From Deltaproteobacteria bacterium (lineage in GTDB: Bacteria; Myxococcota; Kuafuiibacteriia; Kuafuiibacteriales; Kuafuiibacteriaceae), in the NCBI GenBank assembly GCA_016713425.1, contig JADJPE010000005.1:5182501-5246500 (forward strand): DNA of 64,000 bases, given 5' to 3'. Of the stretch, positions 33,169 to 42,708 are shown piece after piece. Each line of letters starts with the position of its first letter. The first letter of the stretch is position 1. Under the pieces are notes generated by a model. The model was not told the origin of the DNA and ran no database searches. It saw only the letters and a list, made by a program, of their open reading frames with translations. Made by a program: the position numbers and the translations under genes.

Positions 33169-35586
33169 TCAGGGTGTGTAGTTGGTCCGACGATTGTCGT
33201 GGCGGAAGCTCGCCCATCCTTGGTCAGACATACGCCCGCCGTTGGTCCGAACGCCCACAATCTCCCGGTCCCCGAAGCTGATCAGCATGATCCCATCGGC
33301 CCGTAAGAGGGGAACGGTTCCGGTAAACGTGTTGGGCTCGTCGCCCGTCAGGGTCCATCGAACATGACCTCCGGGATCGATCGCAAAGAAGCGATCGCCA
33401 TACCCGATGTAAGCCACGCCATCGTCGGCCACCGTGGGGTTGGGATCCGCGTAGCTGTCTGGTGCGCGCGTGGTCCAGCGTTCTTCAGGGAAAGAGTAAG
33501 GCAATGCGGTTTCGGAGAGGATCTCTCCGTTGCGATCGATCTCGACCCAGTCGAGTCCGATCGAAGCGAACGTCACTGGGTCGAGCCGTTCCATCATCAC
33601 GAGGATTCGTCCGTCGTTCGAGATGATGGGATCGGTCATCGGAATGTAGTCCTCGCGCGATGTCTCAGGGAATGAGAAGACCTGAGTGCCGCGCAGGATC
33701 TCCACGCCAATGAGCTGAGTGCGTGTCCGCGCCACGCCGAGGTCGAGGGCGGTCGATAGCGCCATCTCCCGGCTCACCCAGTCGGTCTCTTGAGTCCAGA
33801 CCGTTGCTCCGGTGTTGAAATCGAGGGCACCAAAGCGTCCGTTTGTCCAGAACAGGATCCGAGGCCCAGCGACGCCGAGGAACTCCGCGGTTCGGCTCGC
33901 GGTGCGCTCGTGGCGCCACAAGATACTGGAGAGCGCATCTTCTCGGACCACGACCAGGTTCTGTTCGGCGTCCTCCGGTGTCGTTGGACCGCTCTCGAGC
34001 GGCAGCAAAATAGCGTACACTGAAGAGCCATCGCCGAGCAGCGCCCTTCCGACTTCGGCACCCTCGGTAATGATGCGCTGATTTTGTGCGCGCCCCTCGG
34101 CGTCGAGAACGTACGTGGTGCTCTCGAGCTCGTATCCATTGTCGGGGAGGTGCCGAACGGCGACCATGACGCGCAGCCCATTGTCCGGGCTAAGCTGCAT
34201 TTCCCGCCAGACATTCGCGACCGTCGTGTGTCCATCGGACGGGCTATACTCGAAGGTATAGACGTCGGTGCCACACTGCTGAGTCGAAAAAACGGCGTGG
34301 ACGAAACCCAAAGATGTGCCATCCGAGTTCGTTACGCCAAGGTGATCGAGACCGAAAAACGTGCCGTCATCGCCGAGGCTCACCTCTCGGCGATGCAGGA
34401 ACGCGTCCTCGGTCCAAGCCCGGAGGGGGTACCGAAAGACAATGGAACCCTCGGACGCCGTCTCGATGAGATCGGTGCCCCCACAGATGCCAGCGAGGCA
34501 GATATCGTCGCGGGTGCAAGAGTTGTGATCGTCGCAGGAGCTGCCGTCTGGCAGCCCGTTGCCGACGCACTCGCCCGCAAAGCATGCGTCCCCAAAGGTG
34601 CAGGAATCGTTGTCGTCGCAAGGCGTTCCGCTGTTGAGGGGGTCGTTGTGACAGCCCTCCTCGTCACATCGGTCGGTGGTGCATGGGTTCGTATCATCGC
34701 ATGCAGAATCGTCGGCAAGAAATAGACATTCGCCATCGCTTTGGCGACAGACGTCTTTCGTACACGGGCTACCGTCGTCGCAGACTCTGCTCGCGCCCAA
34801 GCATACCCCCTGGCTACACGTTGCGTTCAGGATACATCGGTCGGCGGGCGCACAGGGATCACCGTCCGCGAACGCATATGTGCATGTTTCGGTCGCCACA
34901 TCAAAAAGGTCCGACGTGCATGCGTTTCCATCGTCACACGAAGGCGGCTCGGTGATCGTGGCCCGAAGAAGGACATCAGCGATCGGACGCGTCGGATCGT
35001 TCGAACGGATCGACAGGCGTCCAGCTTTTGCGCCGACGAGGTTAGAGGTTAAGCGAATGCGGATCGTTGTGGTTCCGGAGGGCGAAAGAGCATTGGGAGG
35101 TGACGCATCAAGGAAGAAGGTCGCGCGCGCTTCACCTTCGCTGTCGAGGCCGTTGGCTTCGTCGTCTGTGTTCGTCGTGCTTGCGTTGCTGTCCTCCTCG
35201 ATCGTGATGGCGTCGAGTCGCAAGATGGCGGTCCCGCGGTTTGAGAGAGTGATTTCCTGGGTGCGCGTAACGCCGCCGACGACGTTCTGAAAGTCGACGA
35301 TCGGTGGGTCGACATGCAGAACGGGAAAGACGGTGCCCAGTTCATCAGGCTCACATCCGCCGCAGCCGGTGGACGTTGCGCCTGCGCCGCCCGCGAGAAC
35401 CATCATGAAAGGGAACGAGGCTCTGAACAGAACAGCCTGGATGCGCCGCCAAGACCAAGGTCGATGGGCCTCGATCGTCGGAGGCGTTTGACGCCGCGCG
35501 AGACCGCATCGTTGGGCCTCGGTCCCACGTGGGTCGCGCTGGCGGTTCGGTTTCGCGCCGGGGCTTGTCGTATCTAGGTCGCGCAT
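33169..35586 (-). CDS. large Cys-rich surface protein with propeller-like C-terminus
   Basis: 805 residues from ATG 35586 (GGAGA six bases upstream). An N-terminal signal-like stretch (RASFPFMMVLAGGAGATSTGC) ends near a possible lipoprotein cysteine. An Ig-like ASH domain follows (VDPPIVDFQNVVGGV ... LRLDAI). Then comes an array of disulfide-rich modules of the form CDDGNACTSD, VCDDGSPCTKDVC, CDDTNPCTTDRC and CDDHNSCTRDDIC. The C-terminal 400 residues are beta-rich with Trp/Asp repeats and end QGWASFRHDNRRTNYTP, as in quinoprotein-like propellers. It lies 11 bases downstream of its paralogue, so the two are an operon. Function is unknown; adhesion or polymer binding is possible. Confidence 0.82.
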   Translation of the reverse strand: MRDLDTTSPGAKPNRQRDPRGTEAQRCGLARRQTPPTIEAHRPWSWRRIQAVLFRASFPFMMVLAGGAGATSTGCGGCEPDELGTVFPVLHVDPPIVDFQNVVGGVTRTQEITLSNRGTAILRLDAITIEEDSNASTTNTDDEANGLDSEGEARATFFLDASPPNALSPSGTTTIRIRLTSNLVGAKAGRLSIRSNDPTRPIADVLLRATITEPPSCDDGNACTSDLFDVATETCTYAFADGDPCAPADRCILNATCSQGVCLGASRVCDDGSPCTKDVCRQSDGECLFLADDSACDDTNPCTTDRCDEEGCHNDPLNSGTPCDDNDSCTFGDACFAGECVGNGLPDGSSCDDHNSCTRDDICLAGICGGTDLIETASEGSIVFRYPLRAWTEDAFLHRREVSLGDDGTFFGLDHLGVTNSDGTSLGFVHAVFSTQQCGTDVYTFEYSPSDGHTTVANVWREMQLSPDNGLRVMVAVRHLPDNGYELESTTYVLDAEGRAQNQRIITEGAEVGRALLGDGSSVYAILLPLESGPTTPEDAEQNLVVVREDALSSILWRHERTASRTAEFLGVAGPRILFWTNGRFGALDFNTGATVWTQETDWVSREMALSTALDLGVARTRTQLIGVEILRGTQVFSFPETSREDYIPMTDPIISNDGRILVMMERLDPVTFASIGLDWVEIDRNGEILSETALPYSFPEERWTTRAPDSYADPNPTVADDGVAYIGYGDRFFAIDPGGHVRWTLTGDEPNTFTGTVPLLRADGIMLISFGDREIVGVRTNGGRMSDQGWASFRHDNRRTNYTP

Positions 35587-35597
35587 GACGTCTCCAT

Positions 35598-37814
35598 TTA
35601 GCGATGCCCAGTCGAGAGGTTGTCTCGTCGGTGCCGCGGCCATGCGCTGTGCGCGAGCCCCGACACCGCCCGAACACCGACGACCCGTTCGTCGACGACG
35701 ATGACGGCGATGCCGCCCGGAGTGAGGCCCATGGAAACCGCGCCCGATGGCGTCAAGGGTTCCGGAAGGTCCGTCTGGAAGAGGAGCAAGCCATCGTGCT
35801 CCTTCAGAGCATAGAGGCGGGGCGTCTCATCTATGAAGAAGACGGTTCCTGCGTCGTCGAGCGCAGGAACGATTCGGCGACTCACCTGCGGAAGCTCGAA
35901 AGACCAGAGGAGGCGCCCCGAGAAGTCAAAGGTTTGCAGCGAAAGGGGGACGGCGTCGCGCCCGCTCTCGAAAGCCTCGAGGCCGGGGCTTGTTGGTCCG
36001 ACGACGAAAAGCTTCTCAGCGCCCAGAATCGGAGCGCCGATGAGCCCTGCTGCCGCGGTTGATGTCGGGACCAAGAAGCTCAGCATCTCACCATCTTTCT
36101 CGATGCGCTTCAGGCCGCTGGACCAAAACACGCGTCCGCGATCACCTATGGCGAGGTCGGAGCGAAGAGCCGCCGTAGCGCTCGTTGCCCACGAATTATT
36201 GGCGAGGCCCTCGATACCAAGGCGAATCGCAAGCTCCATGGCGCCGGAATCGTCCCCACTGGTATCCATGTCGTTTGGCTCCGCTTCGCGCAGAACGGCG
36301 AGGATCGATTCGTCTTGGTCGATCGCCACGCGGGTTGCAAAGCGAGGCCCAAGCGCGAGGAAAATCGAAGCCCGGCGATGGGAGCGGTCGATCTCGGCGA
36401 GTAGACCGTCCAACGTCGAATGCCCGCCGACCTGATCTCCGTCGTGCGTGCGGCGTACGACGGAGGCGATAAGGGCACCGGACGCGCGCACTGCGAGGTC
36501 AAGGACTTCGATGGTTGTGGTCGCCGTCGTCGTCGTCTCGGTCGGCGTCCCAAAGAGGGTCCCCAGGTCGAGGGATCCCAGCACGGCCCCCGATGTGGTG
36601 TCGACGTCGATGACGCGCTGGCCGACCGGGACGCTCAGCACGCCGGGAAGCGCGACGGCGCCAGACCACCTGGGCTCGAGATCGACCTCCGTGGTCCAAC
36701 CACGGAGTCCGCACTGATCGACTGCGGTGATGCCGCGGCTCAATCCGATGAATACCGTACCATCGCGATCGATGATCGGATTCTCGGAAGCGGTGGACGC
36801 GAGAGGGCCAACCTCGGTGATGAACTTCACCTCACCTACGGCTGGAGGCGTGTAGCCCGGTTGGATGCATTGATGATCGATGCACCGTTCCTCTTGGGTG
36901 CAGGGGTCTCCGTCGTCGCAGGGCGTGCCTTCCGGAATGTCGACGGTCCTGCAATTCCCGAAAACGCATATACCGGCAATGGTGCAGGGGACGATGCTGT
37001 CGCAAATGGTACCGAGCTCCGCGTCGTTATGTTCACATTGGCCCTCACGGTCACACGTATCGATGGTGCATGGGTTGTCGTCGTCGCAGCTCCGCGTCGA
37101 GAGATGCAGACACCCGGTGGACGGATCGCAAACATCATCAGTGCAGCCGTTCCCGTCGTCGCAGCTTCGAGGAGTACCTTGGCAAAGCCCCTCAATGCAC
37201 GTGTCGCTTTCGGTGCACGGGTTGAGGTCGTCACACGCTCGATCTGGCTGTGCTTCGTGGATGCAACGGCGTTCCGCAAGGTCGAAGCGATCGACCGTAC
37301 ACCCATTGCCATCCTCGCAGTCGGGTGGGTTCACGCCCGTCCCCGAGAGTTTGATTTCGATAGCCGTCGGGGCGTCGGTTGCGTCGGTCTCGAGGCGAAG
37401 ACTCGGTGCAAGTGTGGCGTCGAGTTTGGGTGCGAAGGTGATCGTGAACTCCAGACGACCATTGGCGGCGACGCGGTTGGATGCGGGGCCGGCTTTGAAG
37501 CCAAGCGCTTGCCCCGAAAACGAAGCGGTATAGGTCACGGGCAGGTCGCCAGGTGCCGACAACGTGACGGTTCGACGCTCTTCGGCACCTACGTAGACGC
37601 GCCCGAAGTCGACCGCATCGAGGCTCGCGCGGAAGCTCGAGCGCGCGCCGGTGACCAGGCCGCCGTCGTCATGGCACGCCGCACAGACCGCCAAGCTGCA
37701 GATCGGAACGGCGAACGCGCCCGCGAGCCTGCCGGCGAGCCCGCGGAGGGAAGTGGACGGCCCGCGAAAACGCCGTCCCGTGCCAGGTCGTAGCCATCGA
37801 TTCTCAGCGCCCAC
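35598..37814 (-). CDS. Cys-rich surface lipoprotein, paralogue of the downstream gene
   Basis: 738 residues from a GTG start. The signal peptide ends in LAVCAAC, a plausible lipobox. An ASH/Ig-like domain (SLDAVDFGRVYVGAEERRTV) is followed by Cys-rich modules: CEDGNGCTVDRFD, CDDLNPCTESDTC, CDDGNGCTDDVCD, CDDDNPCTIDTCD and CDDGDPCTQEERC. The C-terminal propeller-like region ends SAWPRHRRDNLSTG, like the paralogue. The two genes are adjacent on one strand 11 bases apart, so they arose by duplication and are probably co-expressed. Such proteins are frequent in Myxococcota. The role is unknown. Confidence 0.84.
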   Translation of the reverse strand: MGAENRWLRPGTGRRFRGPSTSLRGLAGRLAGAFAVPICSLAVCAACHDDGGLVTGARSSFRASLDAVDFGRVYVGAEERRTVTLSAPGDLPVTYTASFSGQALGFKAGPASNRVAANGRLEFTITFAPKLDATLAPSLRLETDATDAPTAIEIKLSGTGVNPPDCEDGNGCTVDRFDLAERRCIHEAQPDRACDDLNPCTESDTCIEGLCQGTPRSCDDGNGCTDDVCDPSTGCLHLSTRSCDDDNPCTIDTCDREGQCEHNDAELGTICDSIVPCTIAGICVFGNCRTVDIPEGTPCDDGDPCTQEERCIDHQCIQPGYTPPAVGEVKFITEVGPLASTASENPIIDRDGTVFIGLSRGITAVDQCGLRGWTTEVDLEPRWSGAVALPGVLSVPVGQRVIDVDTTSGAVLGSLDLGTLFGTPTETTTTATTTIEVLDLAVRASGALIASVVRRTHDGDQVGGHSTLDGLLAEIDRSHRRASIFLALGPRFATRVAIDQDESILAVLREAEPNDMDTSGDDSGAMELAIRLGIEGLANNSWATSATAALRSDLAIGDRGRVFWSSGLKRIEKDGEMLSFLVPTSTAAAGLIGAPILGAEKLFVVGPTSPGLEAFESGRDAVPLSLQTFDFSGRLLWSFELPQVSRRIVPALDDAGTVFFIDETPRLYALKEHDGLLLFQTDLPEPLTPSGAVSMGLTPGGIAVIVVDERVVGVRAVSGLAHSAWPRHRRDNLSTGHR

Positions 37815-37914
37815 CCGAGCCAGAGCATGACATGCCGACGCGCTGTTCGGCCAGAGCCGGCGGCCCGAGGCGCCGACGCTCCGAGGCCGCGAGCGCCGAA
37901 TCGCGGATTCGGGT

Positions 37915-38331
37915 TTAGGATCCCGTGGTCTTCCGTAAACGCTGGATAAGAATCTTGATGACGCCCCGTGCGATTTCCACGTGTCCGCTCATGAGATCGT
38001 AGAAGTCCTCCCGGAGAATCTGGAGCGCATGGACCGCGTCCTTGCAGCGAACGGTCGCGCTACGGGGCTCCGAGTCGAGGAGGGCCATCTCTCCGACGCA
38101 TTCCTTGGGGCCGAGCGTTACGACCAATCGGTCGCCCTTGACGACGTCCACGTACCCTTCGATCAAGAGGAACATGGCGTCGCCCGATGCCCCTTCGCGG
38201 ACGATCTCGTCATTCGGGCCGAAACGTACCTCTTGGGCGATTTCGGCCACGCGCGCCAGGACCTCTCCTGGGATGTGGCGAAAAAGATCAACCGTTCTCA
38301 GAAATACGACACGTTCGATGGTGGAGATCAC
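37915..38331 (-). CDS. stand-alone cyclic nucleotide-binding domain protein
   Basis: 138 residues. A single cNMP-binding fold has the phosphate-binding cassette GEMALLDSEPRSATV and the flanking strands MFLLIEGYVDVVKGDRLV. There is no HTH, kinase or channel domain, so it cannot bind DNA like Crp; it may act as a regulatory subunit. It lies nine bases downstream of the AI-2E/PerM-family transporter on the same strand, so it may gate or regulate that membrane protein. The exact nucleotide cannot be told from sequence. Confidence 0.88.
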   Translation of the reverse strand: MISTIERVVFLRTVDLFRHIPGEVLARVAEIAQEVRFGPNDEIVREGASGDAMFLLIEGYVDVVKGDRLVVTLGPKECVGEMALLDSEPRSATVRCKDAVHALQILREDFYDLMSGHVEIARGVIKILIQRLRKTTGS

Positions 38332-38340
38332 GGCTCCAAC

Positions 38341-39840
38341 TCAGCTTTCGCCTTCGCGAGGCCATCGCGCAAGGTGTGACTCGGGGCGAAGACTCGGGCT
38401 GCGCTTGGGCGCGCGGGTCGCGGCCTCCGCCGGATCGTATGCTCGGTCGTCGTCCTCTGCGCCGTCGTCCTGTGTACTGCCGTCGTCCTCTGTACCGGTC
38501 GAGGGGCCATCCGCCCGGGCCTCCGTGCCTCGCGTCGGCGCGGCAACCGTGAAGGCCTGAGTGGATCGGGTGTCGTTCGGGTCGGACGGTGAGACTTGAG
38601 GAATGTCAGCCGTCGGCATGTCCTCGACGGTCAACTGACGAATGAAGCCGAGGGTCTCATCGCGTTCCCGAAATCTTTGGCTTGGGCTCATATGGGTCCT
38701 GAGCGGTGGCGGATGATCTGGCCGGACCTCGAGTGCACGTCGGTGCAGGAACTTGAAGACGGTGATGATGACCGAGGCTATCGGGACGGCGAAGAGCGCC
38801 CCCATCAGGCCGGCCGTTCGCTCTCCGACGATCAGCGCGAAGACGACGACGACGGGATGTATCTTCGCGGCGTCGCCCATGATCTTGGGGTTCAGAAAAT
38901 TGGCCTCGAGCAAGTGCACGCCGATGATCCACAAGAGCGCCAACAGCCCGAGCCACAAGCCGTCGGTCAGCGCGAGGGCTACGATGGGAATCGTCGAGAT
39001 GATGGACCCGAAGATCGGGATGAGCGAAAAGATGGCGGCGAGAATGGCCAGGATCAGCGGGAGCTTCACGCCCAAGATCCAAAGCCCAAGAAAGGTCAGG
39101 GCTCCGTTCGTCAGGCAGATGAGGACCTGGCCACGCACCACACCCGCAAGTCCGACGCTCGCGCCCGACATGATGGCGGTGTAGCCGGACTGGTTCTCGG
39201 GCGGGACGAGCGAGAAGAAGAAGCGCTCGATGCGCCTACGATCCATGCTCATGAATGCGCCGAGCATCAGGACGAGAAACGAACCGAAGATGACTGAGAA
39301 GGCGCCTCCGACCAGGTTGCGCCCGAGCGTCAGGATGGAGGCCGCATTGTCAGAAAGCTCTTCCGAGAACGAGATCAGATTTCGCTGGACGACCTGCTCA
39401 ATCTCTTCGCGATGGATCGGGATGTTGTTCTCCGCCGCGAACGCCTCGGCGCGATCGAGGATCCGTTTGGAGACTTCCTTTGTCTCCTTCAGGAATGCGT
39501 GACTGAGCGCGCCCACACCGCCGAGCTCGCGCCCGATCTGGGCCACGCCCCAGCTGCCCGTGACGACGGTCGATGTCGCGACGACGAGGTATATGCCCAA
39601 GATGGCCGCGATTCGGGGTACGGGACGCCCTGCAATTCGCCGCTCGGTCGCCCACGCAACCGCGGGCTCGATGACGAACGCCAGCAGAACGGCGAGACCG
39701 AAGGGCAGGAGGACTTCAACGAACAGCGCCAAGATGGTGGCAATGAAAAGCCATAGCGTCGTCAGGATGATCGTTCGCCGGACGCGAGGATTCCGCAGCC
39801 AGGAGATCAGGCGGGGTTCGTGGGCGTCTCGAGGAAACAT
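38341..39840 (-). CDS. AI-2E/PerM-family membrane transporter
   Basis: 499 residues from ATG 39840; the longer frame runs through the divergent dsbD promoter and is rejected. About eight membrane helices include LTTLWLFIATILALFVEVLL, LPFGLAVLLAFVIEPAV and LILAILAAIFSLIPIFGSII. The conserved family signature ALFVE...PFGLAVLLAFVIEP is present. Members export autoinducer-2 (TqsA) or act as Na+/H+ antiporters. The cytoplasmic C-terminal 130 residues are acidic (GSTQDDGAEDDDRAYDP) and unusually long. The cNMP-binding protein follows. Confidence 0.9.
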   Translation of the reverse strand: MFPRDAHEPRLISWLRNPRVRRTIILTTLWLFIATILALFVEVLLPFGLAVLLAFVIEPAVAWATERRIAGRPVPRIAAILGIYLVVATSTVVTGSWGVAQIGRELGGVGALSHAFLKETKEVSKRILDRAEAFAAENNIPIHREEIEQVVQRNLISFSEELSDNAASILTLGRNLVGGAFSVIFGSFLVLMLGAFMSMDRRRIERFFFSLVPPENQSGYTAIMSGASVGLAGVVRGQVLICLTNGALTFLGLWILGVKLPLILAILAAIFSLIPIFGSIISTIPIVALALTDGLWLGLLALLWIIGVHLLEANFLNPKIMGDAAKIHPVVVVFALIVGERTAGLMGALFAVPIASVIITVFKFLHRRALEVRPDHPPPLRTHMSPSQRFRERDETLGFIRQLTVEDMPTADIPQVSPSDPNDTRSTQAFTVAAPTRGTEARADGPSTGTEDDGSTQDDGAEDDDRAYDPAEAATRAPKRSPSLRPESHLARWPREGES

Positions 39841-40009
39841 TCGTCCAGGGGCGGCGCCAGCGGCGACGACCGAGGTCTTTCTATCACGCCCCGACCGCCG
39901 ACTCCCCGAATTTGATCGAGCGGCTCGCGGCGTGGCCTCGGCCGGCGGCCCATTTCTCCGGAAAGCGCTTGCGAGGTCGTCACCTCGGGGCCATCCTCGG
40001 GGAAGGTTC

Positions 40010-42676
40010 ATGATGACCAGACATCTCACGGGCTGGCTCGGTGTTTGGTCCTCCGTGCTTTTCGGCGTGCTCTTTGTTTGGTGTCCGCCGGCCATCGGCT
40101 CGACGGAGACCTCAAAAGAGCCGGTTGCTGAGCTCTCCGCCACTCTCCGACTCGATCCAGCGGAGGTTTCGACCGGGGGCACCGGAAAGGCGATCGTCGA
40201 GGTCGTCATACCGGAGGGGTTTCATCTTTGGGCCATGGATCCGGGACCGGGTCCGGAGCCCCTGACCCTCAGCCTCGAAGGGCCCATTCGACCTGACGGC
40301 CCCTGGTATGGTCCGCGACCGACTCGAGTTCACGATGTGGGCTTTGGCCGAGTGCTTGCCCAGTATCAAGGACGCGTGGCCTTTGAGCGCCTCTTTCGGC
40401 CCGCCCCAGCGGCCCTTGCGGCTCAGGCGGAGGGGCGAGCTCCGCCTGACCTGCGCGTTCGCCTTCGCGGTCAGATCTGCACACATTCCGTGTGCGTGGC
40501 CCAAACCCTTGAGCTTGCGGCGCCCTGGACGCTTGCGCAAATGGATGCCGCGGATCCGGTTGTGCCGACTGGAATTCCCCTCGGATCTGGACATCCGCAG
40601 GGTCGCGCCATGGAAACGCCGAACGGAGTACCCTCCATGGTCGGCGGTCTCGATGCCGGGCCCCAAGCCGATCCGGGGCCGAGTCCAGGCGCAACCTTGG
40701 CACCCGCGTCGGTCGAGGCTTCGTTCGTCGGTGCAAAGCGGGACGGGGTCCTTGCTTTCATGCGACTTGCGTTTCTCTTCGGTCTTCTCGCGTTGGCGAC
40801 GCCGTGCGTCTTCCCGGCGATTCCGCTCACGGTCTCCTTCTTTTCAAAATACGCTGAAGAGCGTCCGGCCCGAAGCGCAGCGCTGGCCGGGGTCTACGCT
40901 GCGACGATGGTCGCTTCCTTTACGCTTACAGGCGTCCTGGTCTCCTTGGTGTTCGGCGTGACGCGCATACAAAGCTTCGCGGCGCACCCGGTTTTCAACT
41001 TGATGCTCGGGGTGGTACTTGTCTTCTTTTCGCTGAATCTTCTCGGACTGTTCGAGATCGAGACGCCCCGGTTCCTCATCACCTTCGCAAACCGGCTCGA
41101 GACGCGTTTCGGGCGGGCGCGCAACCTAGCGAACAACGTATCGGGCGGCGAGAAGAGAGCGGGCGGCTGGCATGACTACCTTGTTGTTGCCGTCGCCGCG
41201 ATGACAGCGACAACGGTCTTCTTCACCTGCACCGTTGCGTTTGTCGGGCTGATGTTGGTGGAAGCGGCCCAGGGGGCCTGGTTTTGGCCGACCATCGGCA
41301 TGCTCGCGTTTGCGACGGCCTTTGCTTTGCCCTTCTTCGTTCTCGCGCTTTTTCCACGGGCGGCCTCGCGTCTTCGGGGACGAGGCGGGCATTGGATGAG
41401 CGCGACCCGAGTCACGATGGGGTTCTTGGAGCTTGCGGCATCTTTCAAGTTCTTCTCGAACGCCGATCTAGTCTGGGCCCTGGGGATCTTGTCTCGCGAA
41501 GTCGTCCTCTCCGTGTGGATCGCCGTGTTCGTGGTCGCCGCGCTCTATCTCCTTGGTAAGGTCCAGCTCGCTTCGGAGGGCGGGGCTCCCGTGAGCCGCG
41601 AAGCCGCAAGCACAACGCCGGCGCCGGTTTCGGTGTTGGGCGTCCTGGGGGGTGTCGCGGCTTTTGGCACCGCTTTCTATCTGGGGCTCGGGCTCTACGG
41701 CGGTCGAGCGTTTGGGAACTGGATCGACGGGTGGCTGCCGCCGATGTCGGCGAGCGCGCCCATTCCCGTTCCATCGGCGCGCGATGGCGTGGCCGTCTCT
41801 CCAGGGGGAGGATCAAGCACGCTTCGGTGGTTCACCAGCCTCGATGAGGCGCGCGCGGTTGCCGAGAGAGACGAGCGTGCTCTCTTCGTAAACTACACGG
41901 GCTACACGTGCACCAACTGTCGCTACATGGAGAGCGCGGTTTTCCCACGTCCGGAGATTGCGCGGCTGCTCGAGAGGCTCACCCTGGTCATGCTTCACAC
42001 CGACGATGGAAGTGAGGACAACGAGCGAAATCGCCAAGACCAGATTGCCCGATTCAAGACGATCGCCCTCCCGCTCTACGTGGTCGAAGCCCCCGATGGA
42101 CGCGTGGTCGACACCTTTCCAGGTTCGACGAACGAGCCCGAGGTCTTTCGCGCCTTCCTCGAGCGGGCCCTTGCCCGACTGGGTCGCGAGGACCATCCGG
42201 GAACCGCGGGGGCCGACGAAGCGCGTCTCCGCCTTCCCGCGCGGCCCCTGTCGCAGCAAGCCGGGGGCGTGCAGGCTGAGGCCGTTCCGGCTGGGCGGTG
42301 GGCGCTGGTCAACTTCTGGGCCACGTACTGCCCGCCCTGCCTGACTGAACTGAGATCGTTCATGGCGGAACAAGGGCGCAGGTTCGAGCGCCAGGGCGGA
42401 GCCTTCGTGACCGTCGCCGTCGAAGACGAAGAGGCACTTTCTGATGCGCGTCGCTTCATGGCTGAGGTGGGCGTGCCGGAAAGCTCGACGTTCTGGATAC
42501 CCGTGGATCTCGACAGCCAAGATCTCGACCCTCGGCTCGGTTTTTCGGGTGTGCTTCCGCATACCGTTTTGGTTTCTCCCTCCGGAAGCGTTGTGTGGAA
42601 GCACTCCGGCGCCCTGACGGAAGCCGCGCTGCAAGACATCCTCACGGCGCACGCCGAGTTTGTCGCGCCACGCTGA
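40010..42676 (+). CDS. dsbD: DsbD-type thiol:disulfide interchange protein fused to a TlpA-like thioredoxin domain
   Basis: 888 residues from ATG 40010 (GGGAAGG just upstream; a second ATG follows). After a signal peptide comes an alpha-type domain with a cysteine pair (QICTHSVC), then about eight membrane helices with buried cysteines in ATPCVFPAIPL (about C266) and FFTCTVAFVG (about C407). A gamma thioredoxin domain carries CTNC (about 633-636). Unusually, another thioredoxin/TlpA domain with WATYCPPCLTELR (about C774-C777) is fused at the C-terminus. DsbD moves electrons from cytoplasmic thioredoxin to periplasmic partners. The extra domain could be a built-in partner. It is divergent from the AI-2E gene. 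Confidence 0.94.
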   Translation: MMTRHLTGWLGVWSSVLFGVLFVWCPPAIGSTETSKEPVAELSATLRLDPAEVSTGGTGKAIVEVVIPEGFHLWAMDPGPGPEPLTLSLEGPIRPDGPWYGPRPTRVHDVGFGRVLAQYQGRVAFERLFRPAPAALAAQAEGRAPPDLRVRLRGQICTHSVCVAQTLELAAPWTLAQMDAADPVVPTGIPLGSGHPQGRAMETPNGVPSMVGGLDAGPQADPGPSPGATLAPASVEASFVGAKRDGVLAFMRLAFLFGLLALATPCVFPAIPLTVSFFSKYAEERPARSAALAGVYAATMVASFTLTGVLVSLVFGVTRIQSFAAHPVFNLMLGVVLVFFSLNLLGLFEIETPRFLITFANRLETRFGRARNLANNVSGGEKRAGGWHDYLVVAVAAMTATTVFFTCTVAFVGLMLVEAAQGAWFWPTIGMLAFATAFALPFFVLALFPRAASRLRGRGGHWMSATRVTMGFLELAASFKFFSNADLVWALGILSREVVLSVWIAVFVVAALYLLGKVQLASEGGAPVSREAASTTPAPVSVLGVLGGVAAFGTAFYLGLGLYGGRAFGNWIDGWLPPMSASAPIPVPSARDGVAVSPGGGSSTLRWFTSLDEARAVAERDERALFVNYTGYTCTNCRYMESAVFPRPEIARLLERLTLVMLHTDDGSEDNERNRQDQIARFKTIALPLYVVEAPDGRVVDTFPGSTNEPEVFRAFLERALARLGREDHPGTAGADEARLRLPARPLSQQAGGVQAEAVPAGRWALVNFWATYCPPCLTELRSFMAEQGRRFERQGGAFVTVAVEDEEALSDARRFMAEVGVPESSTFWIPVDLDSQDLDPRLGFSGVLPHTVLVSPSGSVVWKHSGALTEAALQDILTAHAEFVAPR

Positions 42677-42708
42677 AGCGAACCGCGGAGCAGCCGCGAT
42701 GGGTGGCG

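Noticed and set aside
36420..37793. 457-residue plus-strand frame
   Set aside because: It is antisense to the Cys-rich lipoprotein gene; its regular pattern mirrors those repeats.
39560..40009. N-terminal extension of the DsbD frame
   Set aside because: It is antisense to the AI-2E gene; signal peptide and RBS place the start at 40010.
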